Assembly: GCA_022559845.1 (NCBI GenBank)
Contig: CM040128.1
Span: 174,212,413-174,276,412 of the forward strand
Direction: 5' to 3'
Source: Amorphophallus konjac
Taxonomy: Eukaryota; Streptophyta; Magnoliopsida; Alismatales; Araceae
DNA: 64,000 bases
The notes under the pieces were generated by a model. The model was not told the DNA's origin and searched no databases. It was given only the letters and a program-made list of their open reading frames with translations. The position numbers and the translations under genes were made by a program. Shown piece after piece: positions 1 through 10,882 of the stretch. How positions within the stretch are numbered: the first letter of the stretch is position 1; each line of letters begins with the position of its first letter.

Positions 1-50
1 TGCCTTGAGCTTTTATTTACCTGACCATTCATTTGTTCAGCTCCAAGGCA
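1..50 (-). other. Hairpin just downstream of Sirevirus gag (copy 1)
   Basis: TGCCTTGAG at 1-9 pairs with CTCCAAGGCA at 41-50, allowing a one-base bulge. On the coding (minus) strand it lies about 20 bases past the gag stop. The same structure is at 7107-7156, and a perfect 9-bp version follows the gag of another element at 50184-50224. The role is unknown; it may be an RNA stem in the genomic transcript. Confidence 0.5.
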
Positions 51-67
51 TCCTGCACCCAAAATTC

Positions 68-1742
68 TTATTTGGAATTTTTAGGTACCCAAGCTTGCTT
101 GGGTCCTTGTGGGTTAGCAACAGGTTTAGCATCTTGACTCATCTTTTTCAAGGCAATCAAATCATCTTCCCTCATTGTATGGCAACCATACATCTCATGC
201 CCATTTTTACCACAGTAGAAACAACGCACAAAAGATTGATTATCTTTTTTATGTTCATGTGCATGTGCATGTGGACTATGCTTTTGTGGGCGAGCATGAT
301 TCTTACCTTTCATGGTATGAGGGTGGTGTCTTTCTTTCTTTCTTGTTCTTTCACTTGCTGTCCTGCTCTAAGCTCATCATTTCTCAAGATAAAACAATCA
401 TGCACAGTGTGACCATGTCTACCACAATAATAACAATGGACATTCTTTTTGTGGAAAACATGATATTTAGTATTGAACATGTTATGGTGCATGTTTGGAT
501 GAGAATGCTGAATTTTGCTTTTCTTTCGAGCAGTATGCCCTTTTTGGTGACCACATGAAGTGGTGGCTTCCGGTGAGCCAAAATCTTGGATTTGGGCAAA
601 CATTGACAGAAAATCATTCAAACCTTGAATTTCATTTTCAAGTGAAGAAATATGCTGTTTAGATTCAATAAGGCCCTCTTCGCATGCTGCCAATTGCTCA
701 TTGAGCATGGCATTTACTGCTTTAAGATTTTGATTTTGTTGTTCTAAAGCATGCAAAGTTTCAGAGTGATCAGCAATGACAGATTTGCCTTTTTCATGTA
801 CAACTAGTTTTTCATGCAACTCTTCTTCAACTTGTTCAAGTTCAATTTTCTTTTCCAACAACTCTCTATTCTCTTCTTTCAGAGAATCAATCAGATTTTG
901 TTGCCATTCAAGATCATCATGAAGACCAACATTTATGTTTCTCAAGAATGAACATTTTTCACATGCAAAATTAGCAGAGCATGAAACAAAATTTTTATTT
1001 TCTTCAATCAACCTCTCATCATGAATAAGCCCATCGGCCATAGTTTGATCATTAGAGATTGCCTTAGGTTGGTTTTGAAGTTTTATTACAATTTCTTCCA
1101 ACCTAGTGATTTCATCATGAAGATTTTCATTTTCATCTCTTAGACATGCAATGCTTTGTTTATGTGTGTCTAGATCAAAAGAGAGCTCTTCAAACGTAGA
1201 ACACTTTTTACAAATCAAGCTTTCATGTTGGTTATTTTTCTTGAGATCTTTTTCAACTTTTTAATTTCTGATATTGCCTTTTTGTATTGTGTAAACAACT
1301 CATCATAGGATTCCATAAGTTCTTCAAAAGTGAATTCCTCGGAATCAGAATTTACCTTTGATGAGGATGGTTTGCTTGACTCTTCTGCACGGTCGGCCAT
1401 GAAGCATTCTTGTTCTTGTTCTTTTCCTTCATGGATTTTCACCAACTTGTCCAGTACTTGCTTGGCTGTGCTGCAAGAAGACACAAGATGAGTTAATCTT
1501 AGATCAACTGCAGATGTAATTAAGTTATATGCAAGATGATTATCTTTGTGTTTGGTCTCATGTTCGGCTAACCAATCAATTGAATTTGATGGAAGCTCAT
1601 GAGGACCATTATATATAAGAGTCCACAATTGTGGATCTATGGAGCTAACATAGATGAACATTCTCCCTACCCATGTAGAAAAATCTGAACCATCATAAAT
1701 GGGAGGAGAAACCATCGAAGCAAGTGTAGCATGTGAATCCAT
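68..1742 (-). pseudogene. Ty1/copia Sirevirus-type Gag, two frameshifts (copy 1)
   Basis: Gag is the RNA-binding capsid precursor of LTR retrotransposons. From the ATG at 1742 the first ~110 residues form a copia Gag core (motif IYDGSDFSTWVGRM). An acidic linker and about 250 residues of coiled coil follow, then two CCHC zinc knuckles (CYYCGRHGHTVHDC, CFYCGKNGHEMYGC), and the end GPKQAWVPKNSK-stop. Against copy 2 (7174-8763), which is open, this copy has lost one T near 1247 and one C near 343, so Gag splits into three frames. No protease, integrase or RT follows, and the 3' hairpin begins right after the stop. The start is the first ATG after the primer-binding site. I am confident of the family; the sub-lineage is inferred from the GPKxAWVP ending and the long LTR. 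Confidence 0.85.
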
Positions 1743-1803
1743 TTAAATAACAAACACCGGGATCTTTCCCTGTAGATCGTTGGATCTGGGAATGACAGAG
1801 CTT

Positions 1804-1816
1804 AGCTCTGATACCA
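1804..1816 (-). promoter_or_regulatory. Primer-binding site (initiator tRNA-Met)
   Basis: On the minus strand the LTR ends in CCCAACA. Two bases later comes TGGTATCAGAGCT, the standard Ty1/copia primer site complementary to the 3' end of initiator tRNA-Met. This fixes the LTR end and the minus-strand direction. Confidence 0.9.
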
Positions 1817-2696
1817 CTTGTTGGGTCCCGTGAGGTGTAAACGGATCTAGAAGGGGGGGTTGAATAGATCCTATCAGAAACTTTGGCCTATTTAAAACTC
1901 TTAGCTAGCGGAAGCTTAAACCACTCTTATTAAGTGAATGAATCACTTAGGCACGATGCACAGCGGAATTAAGTAGAGTGGCTCAAATGAAAGACTTGAA
2001 TTACAAGCTATGAAACGTCCACACTTCTTTAAGTGAATTACAAAGCATAACACATAGATGAACATGCAATAGCTTGCAACAACCGTGTGTGTGTGTGTAT
2101 GCTATGTTGATCACTCAAAGTGCATATGTGTGTGAGCAATATAACCAAGTGTGGAAGCACACGAACCTGCGAATGGGGTTAGAAGATATAGATCAATCAC
2201 ACACAATAAACAACCCACAACACAGGGATTTTTAAGGTGGTTCAGTTGCAACCCCGCAACCTACGTCCACCCCTCACCAAAACCCGGTGAGGCTTCCTTG
2301 CTGACTCACAGCTTGACCCGGGGACACGCCCCAAACCACAGAACAGAGAAAACTCTCTTTCTGTCTTCCTACACACAAAGCCGGCAGGGACGGCTACACC
2401 GCAGATCGGAGAACTCCCGATTGCCTTCCTACTAACCACCTGGTAGGGACGTCAACCGCAAATTGGAACACCCTCCAATTGCCTTCCTACTAACCACCGG
2501 TAGGGACGAATCACAACTTCAATGTTTAACAGTATTGAAAGTAAAACAGATGTGAAGGAATTAAAACAAGAGATTGAGTAAGAAGGAATTGGCCCTTGTA
2601 TCAATATGCTTTGTTGATCAGCAGCAGGGATCTCTTCTTCTTGCAAATCAATCTTCTTGTAATCACCCTTGAATGGATGATTGTTCTTCACAGAGT

Positions 2697-3228
2697 ACTG
2701 TTCATGTGAACAGTAACTGTTCTTCCAATCTCCTCTTTGATCTTCCTTTTGATCTCTTTGAAAGGATGAAGAAGTGAATAGATGCTACCTTGATCCTTGC
2801 TTCCTTCTTCACAGATCTTGGAAGATGATCTCTTTGATATGAACTTTGAATACCTTGGATTGGATGAAGATGTTCTTCACGGAGTACTGTTCACGTGAAC
2901 AGTAACTCTTCCTTCAATCTCCTCTTTTGATCTTCTCTTTGTATCTTCTTGAAGTGGATGAAGAGAGTAATTGATTCTACCTTGAATCTTGTTTCTTCAA
3001 CAGCTTCTAGGAGTTTGAATGCTTCAGAAATCACCTTGGATGAATCGGAATGATGTAGATGATTTCTCTTGAAGATCTTGAATGAAACTAGCTTCCTTAG
3101 ATTACCTTGATAGCCTAGCTTGCATCTGATCTTCCTTGAAGGTTGTTTGCCTTGATTTGAGCTTGAATCAACCTTGCTTGGATGAAGAACTTCTTCACGA
3201 AGTACTGTTCACGTGAACAGTACTTCGT
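2697..3228. repeat. Three CACGTG-centred palindromes in the Sirevirus LTR
   Basis: TACTGTTCACGTGAACAGTA occurs at 2885-2904 and 3203-3222. A copy with one central mismatch is at 2697-2716. The last copy extends to a perfect 32-bp palindrome at 3197-3228. They lie downstream of the TATA-like motif on the coding strand, so they would be in the transcribed R/U5 part. They could be hairpins or G-box sites. Confidence 0.8.
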
Positions 3229-3446
3229 CCCCTTTAGATCTTCAATTAAGCATATGGAAGCCCCCTTGAAGCATTAGGTTTTCCATCCCCTCAAGTGTTG
3301 GTTTTATAACCCTTGAATGGTCCATAGATGCCCCCTAGACCAGATCCACAAATCATGGAAGATTAGGTAAGATTTGATTAAACAAATCCATGGAAAGGGG
3401 CAAGCCACGAGGTGGATTTCGAGGTCAAATAAGGTTGGCTCGGGGC

Positions 3447-3632
3447 TGGCGGTCGACCTAAGGCTCCTGGCTGTCGACCGCCACTGAGAATGGCTGTAGA
3501 AGATTAGTCCCTGGCATTTCCGGTCAACCGCCACTGGCTGGCGGTCGACCGCTACTGAAAAAGCCTATAGACGGTGAGGCTCTGGCTGGGGCGGTCGACC
3601 GCCCCTGTGCTGGCGGTCGACCGCCAGCTGGG
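3447..3632. repeat. GGCGGTCGACCGCC palindrome cluster
   Basis: About six copies of GGCGGTCGACCGCC or near versions lie within 190 bp, often with CACTGGCTG-like spacers. They are upstream of the minus-strand TATA-like motif at 3301-3308, in the U3 position. The segment is CpG-rich in an otherwise AT-rich LTR. Confidence 0.75.
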
Positions 3633-3867
3633 CAGAGCCCGGGTCACCCCAGTTCGGTCCGTTGGCCGCACCAGCTCCATCGCTTGAGTCCGTTAGCCGC
3701 CCGTTCATGTTTGTGGCATCAACCTTGACTGTCTTGTAGATTTGATTATAGAGTATTCAATCAAATTTTTGTTCCGGGGGCTCCGTCCCCGAAAACCCCC
3801 GCAAGGGGCGCTGCCCCCTTGACCCCCGCGACCTGACCGCGCAGGTCGATCCGCGTGCGAGGGCGCA

Positions 3868-3950
3868 ACATTGAGCTATCATATTTGCATTGAGCTTTCA
3901 CATTTGCATTGAGCTTTGACATTTGCATTGAGCTTTCACGTTTGCCAATT
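3868..3950. repeat. 21-bp tandem repeat in LTR
   Basis: Four adjacent units of about 21 bp share the core ATTGAGCTTTCACATTTGC, with single-base changes (TATCATA, TTGACAT, TCACGTT). They lie just after GC-rich inverted repeats (CAAGGGGC/GCCCCTTG and CGACCTG/CAGGTCG, about 3800-3850). No coding potential. Confidence 0.75.
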
Positions 3951-4370
3951 CCACTTCATTCCTTGGATTATCTTGTAGCATGCTATCGAGAAGTTACACC
4001 GACCTTGAATCATCCATAAGGTAAGACATGCACTGACCATATGAAGAATATGCAATGACCTTATGTGTGATGCTATTCAGCTTAATTTCTGTGCTTGAAA
4101 CATGCTATATGTTCGTGTATCCAATATTGTCATATGCCTTGATATCTGTCAATTCAGTTGTCTAGATTGGTGTGCCATTCTTGAGCTTTTACACTGGAAG
4201 TATAATGACCTGAAATGTATGAATATTAACATTATCAAATGCAGGTATAGTTCATTAATGACTAAAGAGGCAGACATCATCAAAACCAACTAAAGAGGCA
4301 GACAGCATCAAAACCATAAAGGATGTAATCATGTTGCACACATGTTCAACATTCTCTCATTTGTTCAACA

Positions 4371-7106
4371 TTCTCCCCCTTTTTGATGATGGCAACTATG
4401 AGTCATTCTGAACTATGAGTCAAAACAAAATGCACATGACAAGTATGAGTCACTCACATGTTCTCACCCCCTTTGACACACAGAGCGCATTCTGATTAAT
4501 GACTCACATTAACACTTCTCCCCCTTTGACAACATCAAAAGATCCAGAAAAGAGAACGAGGGACTCACATTAATGGCGCACACAAAATGAAATAGATGTA
4601 TTGAACATGGTGGTGTTCCGTGGCTTGGCAAAGACAATGTATGTGGGAGAGGTGGAGCCAAGTAGCATGATTCAATTTCTCAAATAGTGGAGATGGATAG
4701 AGTTGCCAAAGATCAAATTTTTGATTTCAAAATTTGAAGATTTTTAGTGGTTTTCCAATATTCAGATTTTGTTTGGATTTTCTATGCAATGCATGGAACT
4801 GATCAAATTATGATGCAAGCTACAATTGTATGAAGTCAAGACATGCATGCCACCCTAATGCATGAAAACATGATGTCAATGATGCTAGAACTTATGCCAC
4901 ATGCCAATGAATGAGAAAGCAATGTGATATCACTGGACAGAGGACACAAATGATTTTGGATGTGACTTGAAAAATGCAACAAGACCACTTGTTGGATTAT
5001 AGCACTTGTGGAGTATGGTGATGTAAGCATGGCAGCCTGAATGATTTATGTAGATATGACAGATGAAGGCAAACAATAAGGAGCATCAAGATATGACTTC
5101 TCAAGAACGAATGGAGGTTCTTTAATCTGAAACCGAGTTCATAAATCAGAGTTATGGATATTTTAGAATTTTCAGTTATAGAACACAAATGAACTAGCTC
5201 TGACGTTCAAATTGGTTTAATGCTAATGAGTTCTGGCCTACTCAGTAGAATCACATGAAGACATTTGCAGGCAAGTTTAATAGAAGTGAACCAGAAATTC
5301 ATGTCAAAAACAGATTAACCTTCTCTTATCTTACTCATTCAGTTTCATTGGTTCCCTTGAGAGTGACCACAATAAGTATTGAGGCTAAACACTTAGATGA
5401 CTTAGATTTGATTCATGAGTGCTACACATTCAGATTTTTCTTTTTGAAATCATTTGAAAGATGATTGTAATCATTTTACGAGCAGTCAAGTGTAGCAATC
5501 ACCTTTTGACGTGAGTGTGCACGTTTACCAGACGCAAGCACCCCCGGTTACTCAGTGTAGCTCACGATTTTGCTTCACTTAGAACAGAGATAGCATAGTC
5601 ACCTCATGACATATCGAACCTAATTTTCTTTGATGAGGAGATATATTTCTCAGCAACAGTGCCATTGCTCTGCCTTGAGCTTACTTTAAGTATAGCCACT
5701 TTTTGAAATATACAGATTCAACAAATGTTTAAAAACAATACTTAGCTGAAGTTACTCAATCAAGGATGCCTTTAAAAAACTTTCAGATTTCAAGACGGCA
5801 TAACAATTCAAAACATGAGTAACTAGTTTAAGTCTATTAAGCCCGACAACAAACATTTTCAAGACCATTAAACTTCAAGACTCAAAAATCATTAATGTTA
5901 AACCAAAATCATTCATGTTCAAGGCAATCACAAGACTCTATAAAAGAAAATTCTTCTTGAACATTTACTCTGATAAACTACCTCAATAAAAGATAGAGAA
6001 TCCTCCAAGAAGTTCAAGGCACTTTGAATCCAAGTTGAACCACAAGAGGATTAAGCAATATGATGCAATGGTTTGATATAGAAAGAGAGTGTTACATATG
6101 AGTGAAACTTGAGAATTAATGGTGAACACTCCCCCTGAGGTTATGCACTGAGCTCAGACTGGAATGCATGAGATAAAGTTATCAGGTGGATAAAGCTGTG
6201 GGGTTGACCTGTCAAAGGAATGAGGTCGACCGGCAGACTTTTGACTGGATTTTCATTATGAACAAGCTCCCCCTGAGAAGATGCATTCTATGCCATGATG
6301 TCAACAGAATGAAGATGAAGAATATGCATGAATGCTGTAAACAACCAACTCCCCCTTACTCTATGGCCTATATGCGACATTGGCGCATGGTACTTGGCGG
6401 AGGTGAAACCTCACGCATATTGAGTGCTTCAAGGCAAGCATAACCTGCCCTTCCATACATCAACATTTGATATACCATGGTCATGCACGAATGATATGAT
6501 GTAAAGTGATTCAAGCTAGGTTGATGTTGACTCCCCCTGAATACATGCAAGGGTTGGCAATGAACTATGCATCCTAAGATTTATGTGAATACACGATGCA
6601 ATGACGATGCTGCAAAATGATTGTGCATTATCATTTGTCTTTTAAACAAGATGTGCATTAAGGTATGTGTGATTATGAGATGATGCAAACACAAATCATT
6701 CACAATGGATTTTGAACTGAATGCAATATGATGATGATGATTTTAATAGACTCCCCCTTTGAGCAGTGCTAACATGAATAATGAGTTGAAAATGCAGCCA
6801 TGGTACGCATCATCAAAACCAAAGTCCAAGAATTGCAAGTGGCTGATATCAGGTAGCAAACAACTCATCATCACATCAACTTCATCAGCATAACAAGTTT
6901 TTCATGAGTTAAATAGCTGAAATCAAGTATGGTGTGAGCAAATTATCTAGCTCAAAAGTTCATCTCACACCATGGGGGTTTTGCATTTCAAAGAGCAATT
7001 CAATTTGTAGAATTTAATGACATTTGGCAGACTTATGATGCACTATCTACATGTTAGGACTAAACATGCAAGATGATTGAAATTAAAAGGTTTATGTACA
7101 TGCCTG
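4371..7106 (-). other. Sirevirus non-coding 3' region with many polypurine tracts
   Basis: There is no supported gene in these 2.7 kb. CTCCCCCT (AGGGGGAG on the coding strand) recurs near 4373, 4518, 6129, 6268, 6349, 6532 and 6753. The copy at 4371 abuts the LTR and is followed by TTTTTGATGATGGCAAC, nearly the same as the start of the internal region at 41440. Multiple polypurine tracts before the 3' LTR are a known Sirevirus trait. Pol is absent: this region runs straight into gag copy 2. Confidence 0.75.
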
Positions 7107-7156
7107 TGCCTTGAGCTTTTATTTACCTGACCATTCATTTGTTCAGCTCCAAGGCA
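7107..7156 (-). other. Hairpin downstream of Sirevirus gag (copy 2)
   Basis: Second copy of the stem at 1-50: TGCCTTGAG and CTCCAAGGCA with about 30 bases between. It follows the gag stop at 7174. Confidence 0.5.
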
Positions 7157-7173
7157 TCCTGCACCCAAAATTC

Positions 7174-8763
7174 TTATTTGGAATTTTTAGGTACCCAAGC
7201 TTGCTTGGGTCCTTGTGGGTTAGCAACAGGTTTAGCATCTTGACTCATCTTTTTCAAGGCAATCAAATCATCTTCCCTCATTGTATGGCAACCATACATC
7301 TCATGCCCATTTTTACCACAGTAGAAACAACGCACAAAAGATTGATTATCTTTTTTATGTTCATGTGCATGTGCATGTGGACTATGCTTTTGTGGGCGAG
7401 CATGATTCTTACCTTTCATGGTATGAGGGTGGTGTCTTTCTTTCTTTCCTTGTTCTTTCACTTGCTGTCCTGCTCTAAGCTCATCATTTCTCAAGATAAA
7501 ACAATCATGCACGGTGTGACCATGTCTACCACAATAATAACAATGGACATTCTTTTTGTGGAAAACATGATATTTAGCATAGAACATGTTATGGTGCATG
7601 TTTGGATGAGAATGCTGAATTTTGCTTTTCTTTCGAGCAGTATGCCCTTTTTGGTGACCACATGAAGTGGTGGCTTCCGGTGAGCCAAAATCTTGGATTT
7701 GGGCAAACATTGACAGGAAATCATTCAAACCTTGAATTTCATTTTCAAGTGAAGAAATATGCTGTTTAGATTCAACAAGGCCCTCTTCGCATGCTGCCAA
7801 TTGCTCATTGAGCATGGCATTTACTGCTTTAAGATTTTGATTTTGTTGTTCTAAAGCATGCAAAGTTTCAGAGTGATCATCAATGACAGATTTGCCTTTT
7901 TCATGTACAACTAGTTTTTCATGCAACTCTTCTTCAGCTTGTTCAAGTTCAATTTTCTTTTCCAACAATTCTCTATTCTCTTCTTTCAGAGAATCAATCA
8001 GATTTTGTTGCCATTCAAGATCATCATGAAGACCAACATTTATGTTTCTCAAGAATGAACATTTTTCACATGCAAAATTAGCAGAGCATGAAACAAAATT
8101 TTTATTTTCTTCAATCAACCTCTCATCATGAATAAGCCCATCGGCCATAGTTTGATCATTAGAGATTGCCTTAGGTTGGTTTTGAAGTTTTATTACAATT
8201 TCTTCCAACCTAGTGATTTCATCATGAAGATTTTCATTTTCATCTCTTAGACATGCAATGCTTTGTTTATGTGTGTCTAGATCAAAAGAGAGCTCTTCAA
8301 ACGTAGAACACTTTTTACAAATCAAGCTTTCATGTTGGTTATTTTTCTTGAGATTCTTTTTCAACTTTTTAATTTCTGATATTGCCTTTTTGTATTGTGT
8401 AAACAACTCATCATAGGATTCCATAAGTTCTTCAAAAGTGAATTCCTCGGAATCAGAATTTACCTTTGATGAGGATGGTTTGCTTGACTCTTCTGCACGG
8501 TCGGCCATGAAGCATTCTTGTTCTTGTTCTTTTCCTTCATGGATTTTCACCAACTTGTCCAGTACTTGCTTGGCTGTGCTGCAAGAAGACACAAGATGAG
8601 TTAATCTTAGATCAACTGCAGATGTAATTAAGTTATATGCAAGATGATTATCATTGTGTTTGGTCTCATGTTCGGCTAACCAATCAATTGAATTTGATGG
8701 AAGCTCATGAGGACCATTATATATAAGAGTCCACAATTGTGGATCTATGGAGCTAACATAGAT
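7174..8763 (-). CDS. Ty1/copia Sirevirus-type Gag, open but cut by assembly gap (copy 2)
   Basis: It is nearly identical to the pseudogene at 68-1742, but the frame is open from the gap edge to the stop. The visible part starts inside the Gag core (IYVSSIDPQLWTLIYNGP) and runs through the acidic linker, long coiled coil and two CCHC knuckles to GPKQAWVPKNSK. The N-terminal ~30 codons are lost in the N run. Any frame that seems to continue past the gap comes from the neighbouring Tat LTR and is not part of this gene. The product would bind RNA and assemble particles; no pol follows, so it would depend on another element for reverse transcription and integration. Confidence 0.8.
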   Translation of the reverse strand: MYVSSIDPQLWTLIYNGPHELPSNSIDWLAEHETKHNDNHLAYNLITSAVDLRLTHLVSSCSTAKQVLDKLVKIHEGKEQEQECFMADRAEESSKPSSSKVNSDSEEFTFEELMESYDELFTQYKKAISEIKKLKKNLKKNNQHESLICKKCSTFEELSFDLDTHKQSIACLRDENENLHDEITRLEEIVIKLQNQPKAISNDQTMADGLIHDERLIEENKNFVSCSANFACEKCSFLRNINVGLHDDLEWQQNLIDSLKEENRELLEKKIELEQAEEELHEKLVVHEKGKSVIDDHSETLHALEQQNQNLKAVNAMLNEQLAACEEGLVESKQHISSLENEIQGLNDFLSMFAQIQDFGSPEATTSCGHQKGHTARKKSKIQHSHPNMHHNMFYAKYHVFHKKNVHCYYCGRHGHTVHDCFILRNDELRAGQQVKEQGKKERHHPHTMKGKNHARPQKHSPHAHAHEHKKDNQSFVRCFYCGKNGHEMYGCHTMREDDLIALKKMSQDAKPVANPQGPKQAWVPKNSK

Positions 8764-8863
8764 NNNNNNNNNNNNNNNNNNNNNNNNNNNNNNNNNNNNN
8801 NNNNNNNNNNNNNNNNNNNNNNNNNNNNNNNNNNNNNNNNNNNNNNNNNNNNNNNNNNNNNNN
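8764..8863. other. Assembly gap (100 N)
   Basis: Exactly 100 N, the usual placeholder for a gap of unknown size. The first base after it is the T of the Tat LTR end TGTAGACACG, and the last base before it is inside Sirevirus gag. The true junction is hidden. Confidence 0.99.
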
Positions 8864-9245
8864 TGTAGACACGCCATTCTTGACGTCTCCTGAGAAAGTC
8901 TCATATTACTATACAACACCCCGCGACGGCTTACGCATTTCGAATCTCTTAAATACTTCCTTTTCTTGGGGCTTCTTCTGCCTTTTCTGGCATCCGGAAT
9001 CATCTCGTCACGGCATTCGGACGGCATCAACACAAGTAGACGCATTAGGAGGTTCCGGAATCAAGAAGGGTGTCTGCCGGGCGACCGCCAACACCTGAAC
9101 TGAGGACCCCCATTCTTTTAATTTATTTTATTTGTTTTTCAAAGCCCAAAAATAAATAAAAAATATATATTAAAAACTAATATAAAAAAATATGTAAAAT
9201 GCCAATTGGCATAAAAGACAAAACATAAATAAAAAATATATATTA

Positions 9246-9674
9246 ATGGAGGCGTCCAGGCCCCTGGACGCCTCCATAAAAACAAGTATAAAAAATTAAA
9301 CTGCCAGCTTTGGCATAAAAACAAAACAAAATAATAAAAATAATATATTTATGGAGGCGTCCAGGCCCCTGGACGCCTCCATCAACTCCCTCACGAGCGC
9401 CGCCCACCGAACGACGGTTTGTCGTGTGTGAAAAAATCCAAATTATGGAGACGTCCAGCCCGCTGGACGCGCCCATTTCAAAATCGCGAGGCGCCGCTCA
9501 CAAAACCACGCGTTGTGCCAAACCGCGTGCGGCCGTCGGCGGTGTTCGGTGGACCTGTTGGAGGCGTCCAGGACCCTGGACGCCTCCACAAAAATATTCC
9601 AGAAAAATAAATAAAAATAGAATAAAATATTAGTTCGGTCCTGATGGAGGTGTCCAGGGTCCTGGACGCCTCCA
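9246..9674. repeat. Palindrome array, LTR copy A (5 units)
   Basis: Units at 9246-9277, 9351-9382, 9445-9476, 9559-9588 and 9645-9674. The consensus arm is ATGGAGGCGTCCAGG, a 2-base centre, then CCTGGACGCCTCCAT. Units at 9246 and 9351 are perfect 15-bp arms. The 9445 unit has CCAGC opposite GCTGG, a paired change. Spacing is 86-114 bp, and the last unit ends 13 bp before the TATA box. Confidence 0.95.
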
Positions 9675-9687
9675 CCCTCCGGAGCCC

Positions 9688-9695
9688 TATAAATA
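9688..9695 (+). promoter_or_regulatory. TATA box of Tat LTR A
   Basis: TATAAATA in the context CCGGAGCCC-TATAAATA-AAGGCCC, conserved at 33066-33073 in the other LTR. Transcription of the element should start about 25-35 bp downstream. Confidence 0.75.
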
Positions 9696-10323
9696 AAGGC
9701 CCACCCCCTCAGTTCTAGGGGAGCTTCGAAGAGATCCGATAGGCTGCCGGAGCCCAGAGGCTACCGGAGTCATTTTCTAACCCGTGGGATCTTTTGTAGG
9801 TGGAGGTTCTGCCGACTTCTCGGGTGCCCACGCTCGCGAGAGGAAGGTCGTCTTCATCCACCACGCTTCCACGCCATCCCTACGTTGCCGGAGCTCCGCC
9901 GGATTTCACCATCGACACATCCAATAAGCCAATCCTTTCCTTTTCTTCTTAGTTCTTTTGCATTCATCATCTCGCATCATCTATCCCCCTTCATAAGGGC
10001 GCCTCTTCTTATATACTTCTTGCATCCATCATCTCATTTTCCTCCTACTCGAGTCCGAGAGGGGTTTAAAAGATAACACCAACCAGGTGTGTGTCTTGCC
10101 ATCATTTCATTATTTTTATCACAAGGATTTGAATACTACACCTTCATCTTTCTAATCCACTCGTTACTTGTTTGTCGTTGTTTTGCAAGGGTACCCAAGG
10201 AAAGCCCTCTCCGTCGGCCGGCCGAAGGGGGAGGAAGAAGCAACCCGCCATCTCCCGCTCTTGAGGTAGGCGCGATCACTTTCTTTATTTTGGGGTCTTT
10301 CGGCCCCTAGCGATCACATCTTG

Positions 10324-10620
10324 TTCTCGAGGCCGCGGCGAGTCACTTCCCCAATGGCCGTTTAAATTCCCGTTCTTATATGTTATATTCTTATCTATTC
10401 ATATTCTCGAGGCCGCGGCGAGTCACTTCCCCAATGGCCGTTTAATTTCCCGTTCTTATATATTATATTCTTATCTATTCATGTTCTCGAGGCCGCGGCG
10501 AGTCACTTCCCCAATGGCCGTTTAAATTCCCGCTCTTTATATTCTCCTTATATTCTGTTATATTCTTATCTGCTCATATTCTCGAGGCCGCGGCGAGTCA
10601 CTTCCCCAATGGCCGTTTCA
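10324..10620 (+). repeat. 80-95 bp tandem repeats in LTR A
   Basis: Four units start with TTCTCGAGGCCGCGGCGAG at 10324, 10404, 10484 and 10579, each with GTCACTTCCCCAATGGCCG and an AT-rich tail. A degenerate fifth (GAGGTCACGGGGAGTCACTTC) follows near 10660. They lie downstream of the TATA box, so they are transcribed leader sequence. Confidence 0.9.
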
Positions 10621-10865
10621 ATTCTTGCTATTTAATTTCTGCACCATTCCCGTCCCCCCGAGGTCACGGGGAGTCACTTCCCGCTATGGCCGTTTAACCC
10701 CCATATCTTGCTATATTACATTTGTCCCGCTCGCCCCGCCGGAGCAATCTCCCGTGGTGGCCCCTTCTCTTTTCTCTTATTTCTGTGTTGCAGCAAACAA
10801 AAAGAAGGAGCCCGCGCGCTCCGCGTCCTCTCCGCTCCCAGAACCGCGTGACGTCGCTCACAGAT

Positions 10866-10882
10866 TGGCGATCACGGTGGGA
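10866..10882 (+). promoter_or_regulatory. Probable primer-binding site of the Tat element
   Basis: TGGCGATCACGGTGGGA begins three bases after the LTR end CTCACA. Position and TGG start fit a tRNA primer site. I cannot assign the tRNA species. The rest of 10883-11479 is an untranslated leader with no gene seen. Confidence 0.65.

Larger units (their letters stand above)
1819..4370 (-). repeat. Sirevirus LTR shared by two tandem internal regions
   Basis: The segment begins TGTTGGG and ends TTCAACA, giving 5-bp inverted termini TGTTG/CAACA. On the low side it abuts the primer site. On the high side it abuts a polypurine tract (AGGGGGAGAA on the minus strand). It is therefore the 5' LTR of the gag at 68-1742 and also sits where the 3' LTR of the 4371-8763 internal region should be. 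Inside are a minus-strand TATA-like TATAAAA at 3301-3308, a GT microsatellite near 2088-2098, three CACGTG-centred palindromes, a GTCGAC palindrome cluster and a 21-bp tandem repeat. Its length of 2552 bp is long for copia but usual for Sireviruses. Confidence 0.85.
8864..10862 (+). repeat. Tat 5' LTR (copy A)
   Basis: It begins TGTAGACACG and ends GCTCACA, matching 32167-34328. It is about 163 bp shorter than the 3' LTR. This is accounted for by one missing ~40-bp and one missing 33-bp palindrome block near 9107 and 9168, and one fewer ~89-bp tandem unit. The 5' end is set by homology plus TG and could be trimmed by the gap. U3 holds five palindromes, then TATAAATA at 9688. Confidence 0.85.

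Noticed and set aside
2088..2099. GT microsatellite, also TA run at 29390-29412
   Set aside because: Ordinary simple repeats without further structure.
7174..9045. A single long minus-strand frame running through the N gap
   Set aside because: The residues above 8863 come from the Tat LTR and the middle is N; only 7174-8763 is Gag.
10324..10620. Regular repeats that could suggest a CRISPR array
   Set aside because: Units are 80-95 bp with little spacer variety, inside a plant LTR and repeated in the second LTR; no Cas genes.
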